DNA of 64,000 nucleotides, from the NCBI RefSeq assembly GCF_000158095.2, contig NZ_CM011002.1:4687703-4751702 (forward strand), read 5' to 3'. The stretch comes from Roseibium alexandrii DFL-11. GTDB lineage: Bacteria > Pseudomonadota > Alphaproteobacteria > Rhizobiales > Stappiaceae. The notes below the pieces were generated by a model. The model was given only the letters and a program-made list of their open reading frames with translations. It did not search any database and was not told the origin of the DNA. This document shows, one piece after another, positions 44,982 to 52,590 of this stretch (the first letter of the stretch is position 1; each line of letters opens with the position of its first letter). The translations under genes and the position numbers were made by a program.

Positions 44982-45857
44982 CTACGTGAGGATCGTCCTC
45001 AGCCAGTCTTTCACCGTCTCCACTTCAGGGCGTGTTCTTGCTGCATGATCCCGTTCCACAAGGTAGTGGTCTTGTCCGAGTGGAATTCGAATGTCCAAGG
45101 GGATTTTAAGCCGCCCGACCTCTTCCAACCGGATCGCAGCCCGTTCCAGGATGAGAGCGACCCCAGCACCAGCTGCTGCCAGTTCAACCGCTGCAAGTGT
45201 GGTGTCGACAGTTACCCGCCGCTGCCCCTTTGGGCGTTCCAGGCCACATCTTTCGAAGAATCGATCCCAGTGATCTTCAAATCCAAGAATGTGGATGAGC
45301 GGTGTCTCCAGAAGCGTTTCGGGTGTGTCTATAGCCTCGGCATGCAAGGGTGCGCAGGCGGGAATGATCGTGTCTCTTGCCAGAAGATCTGCGTGGCCGT
45401 CTGGCCATTTTCCGATACCAAGCCGAACGTCGATATCGACCTCGGTCTCCAGAACGGTTTCTGCCCAGATGGCCGACAGGAGGCGAACCTTGATGGTCGG
45501 ATGTTCCTCCAAAAATGTAGGCAGCTGTGGCGCGACCACCAGAACTGTTGTTGAGATCGGTGCGCGCAGGGTGACAGTGCCGGACTGGCGTGCCCCGAAC
45601 AGGCCGGCCGTTGACAAAGACAACTCGTCAATCGCCTTGCGCACGGAGGGCAAATAGGCCTTTCCGATTTCGGTCAGAGCAAGTTTGCGCGTCGAGCGGA
45701 GAAACAGGGCATGGCCAAGCTGGCTCTCCAGATTGCGGATATGTGTGCTGACGGCGGCCTGAGTGAGGCTGAGTTCTTCGGCCGCCGCTGTAAAACTGCC
45801 GAGCCGGGCGGTCGTTTCGAAGCTTCTGAGCCACATCAGATTTGGAAGAATGGACAT
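44982..45857 (-). CDS. LysR-family regulator (GcvA-like)
   Basis: DNA-binding regulator of 291 residues. The helix-turn-helix is at about 18-40 (LGSFTAAAEELSLTQAAVSTHIRNLESQLG), followed by a periplasmic-binding-protein-like effector domain. The group name reflects the MSILPNLMWLRSFETTARLGSFTAAAEELSLTQAAVS start seen in GcvA/AmpR-type proteins. It is divergent from the dehydrogenase pair at 45976-48396 and probably controls it. The shared 118-base gap is AT-rich. No clear T-N11-A site could be chosen. Confidence 0.9.
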   Translation of the reverse strand: MSILPNLMWLRSFETTARLGSFTAAAEELSLTQAAVSTHIRNLESQLGHALFLRSTRKLALTEIGKAYLPSVRKAIDELSLSTAGLFGARQSGTVTLRAPISTTVLVVAPQLPTFLEEHPTIKVRLLSAIWAETVLETEVDIDVRLGIGKWPDGHADLLARDTIIPACAPLHAEAIDTPETLLETPLIHILGFEDHWDRFFERCGLERPKGQRRVTVDTTLAAVELAAAGAGVALILERAAIRLEEVGRLKIPLDIRIPLGQDHYLVERDHAARTRPEVETVKDWLRTILT

Positions 45858-45975
45858 CTTCTTATTGATAAAAAGTTTGGAGTAATGTCCATCTATTTAT
45901 TCGTTTTTCTTTTTGTAATGAGTCAGGGATCCTCTCCGCCATCTGATTTGACTTTATGACCTCGGAGAGGCGGAC

Positions 45976-46950
45976 ATGCATGTAGGATTTATCGGTCTTG
46001 GCAATGTTGGCGGCAAACTGGCTGGCAGCATCGTGCGCAATGGTTTTGATCTCACGGTCCTTGATCTCGATGAAAACCTCATGGCGAAGTTCGCCGCGTT
46101 TGGCGCCAAAAAAGGGATTAGTCCGAGACAGCTGACTGAAGACTGCGATGTGGTGATCACCTGTCTGCCAAGCCCGACCGCATGTGCTGCAGTCGTCGAG
46201 GGGCCGGATGGCATTCTTGAAGGCATTGGTCCGGGCACAATTTGGGCGGAAATGTCGACAACGGACGCCAGTGAAGTCAAACGGCTTGCCGGTCTGGTTG
46301 CCGAAAAGGGTGGTGAGGCCATTGAATGTCCGGTTTCCGGCGGGTGCCACAGGGCGGCCACAGGCAATATTTCGATCTTTGCCGGGTGCAGCCGGGAGAC
46401 TTTTGAAAAGGCCCTTCCTTTTCTGACTGTGCTGGGACGCCGAGTGTTGCACACAGGCGATATCGGGTCGGCTTCCGTGTTGAAAGTTGTCACAAATTAT
46501 CTGGCGACCGCGAACCTCGTCTCCGTTTGTGAGGCCCTGACCACCTGCAAGGCGGCTGGTATGGAACTCAACACGGCCTATGAGGCGATCAAGATCTCGT
46601 CTGGAACCTCCTTCGTGCATGAAACCGAAGGACAGGTGATCCTCAACGGGTCCCGGGATATTTCCTTCACGATGGATCTGGTTGCCAAGGATATCGGATT
46701 GTTTCAGTCGATTGCCGAGGAACACAGCGTTCCGCTCGAGCTGTCACCCCTGTTGAACCAGATCTTCGCCGATGGCATTTCCCGCTACGGTCCCCGCGAG
46801 CTGTCGCCGAACATCATTAAGCGACTGGAGGATGCTACAGGCCTCTCGGTCCTCGGAGATGGCTTTCCGGCCGAAATGGAAGATGACGAACCGGAAGAAC
46901 CGGGGTACGAAGTCAGACCAACAGCTGCGGTTGCCATCGCGGCGGAATGA
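45976..46950 (+). CDS. 3-hydroxyisobutyrate dehydrogenase-like oxidoreductase
   Basis: Beta-hydroxyacid dehydrogenase of 324 residues, cytoplasmic. NAD(P) loop MHVGFIGLGNVGGKLAGSI at the start. Substrate motif VECPVSGGCHRAATGN in place of the usual DAPVSGG..GA..G. The catalytic Lys is in GSASVLKVVTNYLATANLVSVCEA, where the family has G..K..NN. The C-terminal extension (about 290-324, acidic then PAEMEDDEPEEPGYEV) is longer than usual. GAGAGGCGG ribosome site. It is 21 bases before an aldehyde dehydrogenase, so the pair probably oxidises a hydroxy acid or aldehyde in series. The substrate is unknown. Confidence 0.85.
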   Translation: MHVGFIGLGNVGGKLAGSIVRNGFDLTVLDLDENLMAKFAAFGAKKGISPRQLTEDCDVVITCLPSPTACAAVVEGPDGILEGIGPGTIWAEMSTTDASEVKRLAGLVAEKGGEAIECPVSGGCHRAATGNISIFAGCSRETFEKALPFLTVLGRRVLHTGDIGSASVLKVVTNYLATANLVSVCEALTTCKAAGMELNTAYEAIKISSGTSFVHETEGQVILNGSRDISFTMDLVAKDIGLFQSIAEEHSVPLELSPLLNQIFADGISRYGPRELSPNIIKRLEDATGLSVLGDGFPAEMEDDEPEEPGYEVRPTAAVAIAAE

Positions 46951-46971
46951 GTCTGGAGTGATCTGACTGAA

Positions 46972-48396
46972 ATGCTTGATAAACGCCATTTTTATATCGA
47001 CGGGCAATGGGTTGCTCCAACTGAAGCAAAAGACATCGATGTCATCAATCCGGCAACAGAGCAGCCGGTTGCCGTTATCTCTTTGGGAGGCGAAGCAGAC
47101 CTGAACAAGGCGGTCGATGCCGCTAAGGCAGCGTTTGAAACCTGGGGTGAGAGCTCGGTTGAAGAGCGTGTTGCTCTCTTTGAACGGATCATCGAAATCT
47201 ACAATCGCCGGTCCGCTGAAATGGATGAGGCGATCCGTCTTGAAATGGGGGCGCCAACCAAGTTTGCCCGCGAGCAGCAGACGCCTTCAGGGACTGGTCA
47301 TTTTGAGGCAACACTTGAAGCCCTCAAATCCCATCAATGGGAGCGGCCAAGCCCACGCGGCGGCAGCACCTTGCGGGATGAGCCGATTGGCGTTTGCGGT
47401 CTGATTACGCCTTGGAACTGGCCGATCAATCAGATAGCCGCAAAGGTCGCACCGGCACTGGCCGCTGGATGCACGATGGTCTTGAAACCGAGCGAAATTG
47501 CACCGCTCTCGGCGATGCTGTTTGCTGAAATTCTGGACGAGGCCGGCTGCCCCAAAGGGGTCTTCAATCTGGTCAATGGGGATGGCCTCGGGATCGGAGT
47601 GCCAATGTCGTCACACCCCGATATCGACATGGTGTCGTTTACCGGTTCTACACGGGCCGGGACATCCGTCGCCCAGAATGCAGCAGCGACCGTCAAACGT
47701 GTCGCTTTGGAACTCGGTGGCAAGTCGGCCAATATTCTCTTTGCCGATGCTGACCTTGAAACGGCCGTACAGTTTTCGGTCGAAGGTTGTTTTGCCAACT
47801 CCGGCCAGTCTTGCGACGCGCCAACCCGGCTACTGGTCGAGCGGTCTGTTTATGATGAAGTCCTCGCGCTGGCCAAAAGATTTGCCTCCGAGACGGCTGT
47901 CGGCGATCCGCAACAGGATGGGGATCACATTGGGCCGGTCGTGAGCCAGTTGCAATTTGATCGGATCCAGAGCCATATCGACGCGGGGATCAAGGAAGGC
48001 ACCAAACTGCTTGCCGGCGGTGCGGGAAAGCCTGAAGGACTGGAAACCGGCTACTACGTCCGGCCAACCATTTTCGCAGACGTCTCCAATGACATGCATG
48101 TTGCGCGGGAAGAAATATTTGGGCCGGTGCTTGCGATCTTGCCGTTTGAGACGGAAGAAGACGCAGTCCGCATTGCCAACGACACCCCCTATGGCCTGGC
48201 CGCCTATATCCAGACCGGAGATCCGGAGCGCGCGGGCAGGGTGGCCCGGAAACTGCGTGCCGGAAACGTCTATATCAACGGCGCGGGCATTGACTACGAC
48301 GTTCCCTTCGGCGGCTACAAGCAGTCCGGCAACGGCCGCGAATTCGGTCAATTTGGTCTGGAAGACTTTCTGGAACTTAAGGCGATTACGGCCTGA
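46972..48396 (+). CDS. NAD(P)-dependent aldehyde dehydrogenase
   Basis: Aldehyde dehydrogenase of 474 residues. Catalytic Glu247 in LELGGKSANIL and Cys281 in NSGQSCDAPTR. Cofactor residues in GLITPWNWP and LKPSEIAPLS, and the GFTGSTRAG-type loop (SFTGSTRAGTSV). The C-terminal GGYKQSGNGREFGQFGLEDFLELKAI is standard. Cytoplasmic. Co-transcribed with the dehydrogenase in front. Followed by a REP-like palindrome. Confidence 0.92.
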   Translation: MLDKRHFYIDGQWVAPTEAKDIDVINPATEQPVAVISLGGEADLNKAVDAAKAAFETWGESSVEERVALFERIIEIYNRRSAEMDEAIRLEMGAPTKFAREQQTPSGTGHFEATLEALKSHQWERPSPRGGSTLRDEPIGVCGLITPWNWPINQIAAKVAPALAAGCTMVLKPSEIAPLSAMLFAEILDEAGCPKGVFNLVNGDGLGIGVPMSSHPDIDMVSFTGSTRAGTSVAQNAAATVKRVALELGGKSANILFADADLETAVQFSVEGCFANSGQSCDAPTRLLVERSVYDEVLALAKRFASETAVGDPQQDGDHIGPVVSQLQFDRIQSHIDAGIKEGTKLLAGGAGKPEGLETGYYVRPTIFADVSNDMHVAREEIFGPVLAILPFETEEDAVRIANDTPYGLAAYIQTGDPERAGRVARKLRAGNVYINGAGIDYDVPFGGYKQSGNGREFGQFGLEDFLELKAITA

Positions 48397-48426
48397 GGTT
48401 AGGCGTTCTGATAGTCGCCGCTTGCG

Positions 48427-48452
48427 CCGCCCCGGCCTTGAGCCGGGGCCTC
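48427..48452. repeat. REP-like GC-rich palindrome, copy 2
   Basis: Exact reverse complement of the 26-base element at 42789-42814. It lies in the 140-base gap between the aldehyde dehydrogenase gene and the convergent cox end. The rest of this gap shows no other gene or signal I can support. Confidence 0.8.
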
Positions 48453-48536
48453 GAACTTGGTTGATCTCGGCTCAGTGCCGGGACTGCCAATCGCAAATGC
48501 TGGGTAATTGAACCAGCATGGATCTTTCAGGGCCAG

Positions 48537-48722
48537 TTACCCCGCAGAGGAACAGATCTGCAGGAGCGCGGCCATCGGCGGTGTTGCAAGGCCGAGGCAG
48601 CAGGCGTGAACGGTGGCCAGAAACGCGGTAAGAATTGCTCCGGTGCCAAGTGCCAGCATCATTGAGGGATCTTGCCGGACTTCATCCACGGCAGTTTTCC
48701 AATTCAAGGTCTGTGCGGTCAT
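48537..48722 (-). CDS. 61-residue single-helix membrane protein at the end of the cox operon
   Basis: Unrecognised small protein. The ATG at 48722 follows the strong site GGAAAGGAGTGAACTG. An upstream in-frame ATG (48770) has none. A cytoplasmic-looking start (TAQTLNWKTAVDEVRQDP) leads into one hydrophobic segment (about 20-48) that contains two adjacent cysteines (HACCLGLATPP), then a short end with one Cys. It lies 56 bases after coxG in the same direction. It could be a small membrane partner that helps dock CO dehydrogenase or CoxG (inference). Confidence 0.65.
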   Translation of the reverse strand: MTAQTLNWKTAVDEVRQDPSMMLALGTGAILTAFLATVHACCLGLATPPMAALLQICSSAG

Positions 48723-48778
48723 CAGTTCACTCCTTTCCCGTTCCAGAAACTCACATTGGGTGGCATTCATCAGGCCGG

Positions 48779-49354
48779 TTACTCGGCTGCTTCCTGGGGT
48801 GTTTCTTCGGTTTTCTTTCCACCAAACAGGCCGCCAAGCCAGCCTTTCTTTTCCTTAGACGCGTCTGCGTCACCGAAAGCATCTGCACTTTCTTCAGCAT
48901 CTTCGGGTACGCTCGGGCCGACTTGTTCCGCAAAGGCGGTGAAAAACTCGCCAGCCAGGCGTTTAGCCGTGGAATCGATCAGGCGGGCGCCGAGCTGGGC
49001 GAGCTTGCCACCGACTTTTGCGTCCACCTCGTAGTGCAAAATGGTGGCGTCCGGTCCATCTGCTTCCAACTGGACCTTCGCGCCGCCGCGTGCAAAACCG
49101 GCCACACCACCGGAGCCTTCGCCCTCAATGCGATACCCGTTCGGCGGATCAAGATCGAGCAGTTCGACCTTGCCGCCGAACGTTGCTTTCACCGGGCCCA
49201 CCTTCAGCTTCACTTTGGCTTCCAGTTCGGTCTCGGAGTGCTTGATCAACTCCTCGCACCCGGGAATCGATGCCTTGAGAACTTCCGGGTCGTTCAGCGC
49301 TGCCCAAACCGTCTCACGGGGCGCTTCGATCCGTTGGCTGTCGGTCATTTGCAT
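48779..49354 (-). CDS. coxG: CO dehydrogenase accessory protein CoxG (SRPBCC fold)
   Basis: CoxG-family protein of 191 residues. The SRPBCC domain spans about 1-145 (IEAPRETVWAALNDPEVLKASIPGCEEL is the family start), followed by an acidic, low-complexity tail with a short glycine/Trp hydrophobic patch (KKGWLGGLFGG). CoxG links CO dehydrogenase to the membrane and quinones in other bacteria. Spacing to coxF is 23 bases. Order coxMSLDEFG is that of the classical operon. Confidence 0.92.
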   Translation of the reverse strand: MQMTDSQRIEAPRETVWAALNDPEVLKASIPGCEELIKHSETELEAKVKLKVGPVKATFGGKVELLDLDPPNGYRIEGEGSGGVAGFARGGAKVQLEADGPDATILHYEVDAKVGGKLAQLGARLIDSTAKRLAGEFFTAFAEQVGPSVPEDAEESADAFGDADASKEKKGWLGGLFGGKKTEETPQEAAE

Positions 49355-49377
49355 GGAATTATACTCCGTCTGTAATT

Positions 49378-50250
49378 TTAAATGTGATGAACGTCGGTTC
49401 CGCGTTGGCCCTTGCGGCGGACCATCACGAGTTCGGCAAGGATCGAAAGGGCTATTTCCTCAGGCGTGATCGCACCAAGGTCGAGCCCGGCAGGACCGTC
49501 TATCCGTTCAAGGCTCTCGTCGCTGATCCCCTTTTCGCGCAGCTTGGACTTCAGGTGGGCAATTTTCCTGTGGCTGCCGACAAAGGCGATGTGTTTCGAG
49601 TTCGCAGCAAGGGCGGATTCAAGCGCCGCCAAATCACCGCGCCCTTGTGTGGAGACCGCGAGGTAACGCTCGGCATTGCTGTTTTCGGGAATGTCAAAAC
49701 CGTCTTTGACTTCGCACTCTTGCGGAAATGTCTTGAGGTCCTCAAGGGAGGCATGAGCAATACACTCAAAGCCGATGTTCGGGCCCTGCTGCGCAAGGGC
49801 GACGGCCACAGGGCTCGCTCCGAGGATAACAAGTTTCGGTCGCGGCAGAACCGGTTCGACAAAGATGTCCATCGTGCCCTGGCTTGGGCACATGTTCCTC
49901 GCAAACTGTACCCCTTGCCGGTTGTCTCCGGCTTCAACGCCGAGTTCAGCCAGCAGGTCTTCCGGTTGGAGGGAAATCAGTTTTGGTTCGCCGTCTTCAA
50001 TGGCAGCCTTTGCAGCCTTGATTACAGCGGATCTTGCACAGCCGCCACCGATCCAGCCGCCTGCAATATGGCCATCTGCGGCAATCACGGCCTTTGCGCC
50101 GGCTTTCGCTGCGGTTACCGAAATGGTTCGGACGACTGTCGCCAGTGCATAGGGTTCTGCATCTTTTCGAAGTTGCTCCGCCAATGCAGAAACATCGGTA
50201 GCCGAGGCTTGTTGTGCAGCTCTCAGTGTTTCAGGGGCAGAGTGTTTCAT
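49378..50250 (-). CDS. coxF: XdhC-family maturation protein CoxF
   Basis: XdhC/CoxF-type protein of 290 residues, expected to help insert or sulfurate the molybdenum cofactor. The N-terminal XdhC domain has YALATVVRTISVTAAKAGAKAVIAADGHIAGGWIGGGC. The C-terminal Rossmann domain has VILGASPVAVALA and GPAGLDLGAITPEEIALSILAELV. The ATG at 50250 follows GGGAGAGACACCA. A codon five residues upstream (50265) and a longer frame to 50367 overlapping coxE are less likely. Confidence 0.88.
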   Translation of the reverse strand: MKHSAPETLRAAQQASATDVSALAEQLRKDAEPYALATVVRTISVTAAKAGAKAVIAADGHIAGGWIGGGCARSAVIKAAKAAIEDGEPKLISLQPEDLLAELGVEAGDNRQGVQFARNMCPSQGTMDIFVEPVLPRPKLVILGASPVAVALAQQGPNIGFECIAHASLEDLKTFPQECEVKDGFDIPENSNAERYLAVSTQGRGDLAALESALAANSKHIAFVGSHRKIAHLKSKLREKGISDESLERIDGPAGLDLGAITPEEIALSILAELVMVRRKGQRGTDVHHI

Positions 50251-50269
50251 TGGTGTCTCTCCCATCGCA

Positions 50270-51469
50270 TCACAGGCGTTCAAGATAAGGTTCGAGGGCG
50301 GCCAGACTGTCGAGGTTATGGGCTGGCGCAAACAGATCGACATGGGGCAGTGCGGCCTGCATTCCACCGGTCACCGGCTCGTAGCCATCCCAACCGATCA
50401 TGGGGTTGAGCCAGATGATCCGCTTGCAACGTTTGCGCAGGCGAGCCATTTCGTCGCCGAGCTGGTCCGGTGTGCCGGTGTCATAGCCATCGGACAGGAT
50501 CATCACGCAGGTTCGTGAGTGGATCACGCGGGCAGCGTGGGACCTGTTGAAGTCCGCCAGGGCCTCGCCGATCTTCGTCCCGCCGCCGATGCCCTGGGCC
50601 ATCAGCCCCATCCGGTCGAGGGCGCGCGTTGCATCCCGTTCTGAAAGTGCGGACGAAACATGGACAAGCCGGGTGTGGAACAGAAACGCTTCGGCTTCGC
50701 GGAAATTGTCGAGCAGGCCGTGCACGAACCGTGTGAAGACACCGGTGTAATTGCTCATCGACCCGGAAGCATCGAGAAGGATCACCAGACGGAGCTGACG
50801 CGTGCGCGGCCCCTTGCGGATCAACTCGATCGGTGTGCCTCCCTGGGCGATCGAGTGACGGATTGTCTTGCGAAGGTCGAGCCTCGGGCCCTTGCGCTTT
50901 TGCTTGTCCCGGCGCGTGAGGCGGATCCGCATGGCTCTGGCAAGTTTTTCCGCCAGCTCATGGGCCTTGGCCAGTTGTTCCGGGTCATGGATGTTGCGGA
51001 AGTCAGCCTTGCCGAGGTGGTCGGCAATGCTGGCGCCCTCCCGGCGTCCTGACGGTGTCTCGTCGCTGGGCTCGTCCTCTTCACCCGGAACCCTGTCGAC
51101 ATCGCCTGCAATGGTGTCCTGAGGCGGGCCTTGGGCATCAACCATTTCGCGGATGGTTTTCGTGGTCTTCCTGGAACTGCTGCCGGAGACCTTGATGCCC
51201 GATTTCACACCGCGTCCGAGCCAATAGGCATCGAACACGTCATCGAATTTGGTCCAGTCCGACAAGCGGCCGCTAAAAAGGGCCCTGAACGCTTCCTTCA
51301 GCCTCTGGGGACGTTTGATGATATCGGACCGAAGCAATCGGATTGCATCTTCCGTCTCGCCAAGCCCAACCTTGTACCCGCTGTCGCGTAAGGAACGCAC
51401 AAATCCGGCGAGGCGCACCCGGACTGCAGTGCCAAGATCGTCATGGCTTTCAAGATGGACAGAGGCCAT
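50270..51469 (-). CDS. coxE: VWA-domain maturation protein CoxE
   Basis: CoxE-family protein of 399 residues. The C-terminal half is a von Willebrand A domain with metal-ion-dependent adhesion motif DASGS at 233-237 (RLVILLDASGSMSNYTG), and the N-terminal half is charged with a linker around 115-150. It works with the AAA+ protein CoxD in making the Cu-S-Mo site. Adjacent to coxD with a three-base gap. Confidence 0.92.
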   Translation of the reverse strand: MASVHLESHDDLGTAVRVRLAGFVRSLRDSGYKVGLGETEDAIRLLRSDIIKRPQRLKEAFRALFSGRLSDWTKFDDVFDAYWLGRGVKSGIKVSGSSSRKTTKTIREMVDAQGPPQDTIAGDVDRVPGEEDEPSDETPSGRREGASIADHLGKADFRNIHDPEQLAKAHELAEKLARAMRIRLTRRDKQKRKGPRLDLRKTIRHSIAQGGTPIELIRKGPRTRQLRLVILLDASGSMSNYTGVFTRFVHGLLDNFREAEAFLFHTRLVHVSSALSERDATRALDRMGLMAQGIGGGTKIGEALADFNRSHAARVIHSRTCVMILSDGYDTGTPDQLGDEMARLRKRCKRIIWLNPMIGWDGYEPVTGGMQAALPHVDLFAPAHNLDSLAALEPYLERL

Positions 51470-51472
51470 GGC

Positions 51473-52357
51473 TCAGGCCACCTTTCCAAGAAGCCGATCC
51501 GTGACTTCCGGAGTAATACGGGCCTGGTCTTCGCGTGTCTTCAGAACGCAGACGAGAGTATCGAAAACCGTCTCACGCCGCTCATGCAGATTTTTTGTGC
51601 CAAGGCCGACAAGGGCAGCCGCCCAGTCGATGGTTTCGGCAACGCCCGGCACCTTCGTCAGGTCTTCCTTGCGCAACTTGCCCATCAGCTCGGCGATTTG
51701 CAGGGCAAGGGCAGTATCCAGTCCCTCCACCCGGCTTAAAAGAATGCGCGCTTCGCGGCTGGGGTCCGGGTAATCGACATAGTGATAAAGGCACCGGCGG
51801 CGCAGTGCATCGGACAGCTCCCGTGTTCCGTTCGAGGTCAGGATGACCCGGGGAATGCTTTTGGCTTCGATGGTGCCAAGTTCGGGAATGGAGACCTGAA
51901 AGTCGGACAGGAGTTCCAACAGGAACGCCTCAAACTCTTCATCAGCCCGGTCGACTTCATCGATCAGAAGGACCGGTGCCTTGTCTTGGCGGATCGCCGC
52001 AAGAAGGGGACGTTCCAAAAGATACTTCTCAGAAAACACCGCCTCTTCAACGGTTTCAGCGTTGTCGCCGGACCCCTCCCGAGCCTTGATGGCGAGGAGT
52101 TGGCGCTGGTAGTTCCACTCGTAAATGGCGTCGGAACGGTCAAGACCCTCGTAGCATTGCAATCGGATCAGATCCGTGTTGTCCAGCTTTGCGAGCGCTT
52201 TTGCGACTTCCGTTTTGCCGACCCCTGCTTCGCCTTCCAGAAGCAAAGGCCTGTTCAGCATCTCGGTGAGGAGAAGGGCCATGGCAAGGCCATCATCTGC
52301 AACATATCCGGCGCCAGCGAGCGCTTCGGCGAGCGTGTCTTTTGTCTGGGTCGTCAT
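51473..52357 (-). CDS. coxD: MoxR-type AAA+ ATPase CoxD
   Basis: AAA+ protein of 294 residues. Walker A GEAGVGKT near residue 42, Walker B VLLIDEVDRAD near 130, sensor 1 in RVILTSNGTREL, and an arginine finger in ALRRRCLYHYVDYP. In Oligotropha CoxD helps sulfurate and load copper into the CO dehydrogenase active site. Good GGGTGTTTTGG context only, so the start could shift by a few codons. It follows a 50-residue gene on the minus strand. Confidence 0.93.
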   Translation of the reverse strand: MTTQTKDTLAEALAGAGYVADDGLAMALLLTEMLNRPLLLEGEAGVGKTEVAKALAKLDNTDLIRLQCYEGLDRSDAIYEWNYQRQLLAIKAREGSGDNAETVEEAVFSEKYLLERPLLAAIRQDKAPVLLIDEVDRADEEFEAFLLELLSDFQVSIPELGTIEAKSIPRVILTSNGTRELSDALRRRCLYHYVDYPDPSREARILLSRVEGLDTALALQIAELMGKLRKEDLTKVPGVAETIDWAAALVGLGTKNLHERRETVFDTLVCVLKTREDQARITPEVTDRLLGKVA

Positions 52358-52377
52358 GGGTGTTTTGGCCGGGCCAG

Positions 52378-52530
52378 TCAGCTGGACACCAGCGCCTTTT
52401 CAGTTTTCTCGTTGGCCGGTTTCGGCCAGACCACGAGGCCGTTCGCGATGGCGATTTCGGACACACGCCGGGAAGTTGCATTGATGGTAAGAAGCAGAAC
52501 CTCGGCCTGCAGCGCATCTGTCAATGTCAT
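52378..52530 (-). CDS. 50-residue protein between coxL and coxD
   Basis: Small reading frame with a good ribosome site (AAGGATGACTTC) before its ATG, between coxL (60 bases) and coxD (20 bases). The product begins MTLTDALQAEVLLLTINATS and continues RRVSEIAIANGLVVWPKP, then a short charged end. It is soluble-looking, with a likely amphipathic helix. No family recognised. It fills an otherwise empty 233-base space in a tightly packed operon, which supports it being real. Confidence 0.6.
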   Translation of the reverse strand: MTLTDALQAEVLLLTINATSRRVSEIAIANGLVVWPKPANEKTEKALVSS

Positions 52531-52590
52531 GAAGTCATCCTTGAATTGTCTCCCTCCCGGCTCCGGGAGGGAGATTCCATTCGCTCGTGC

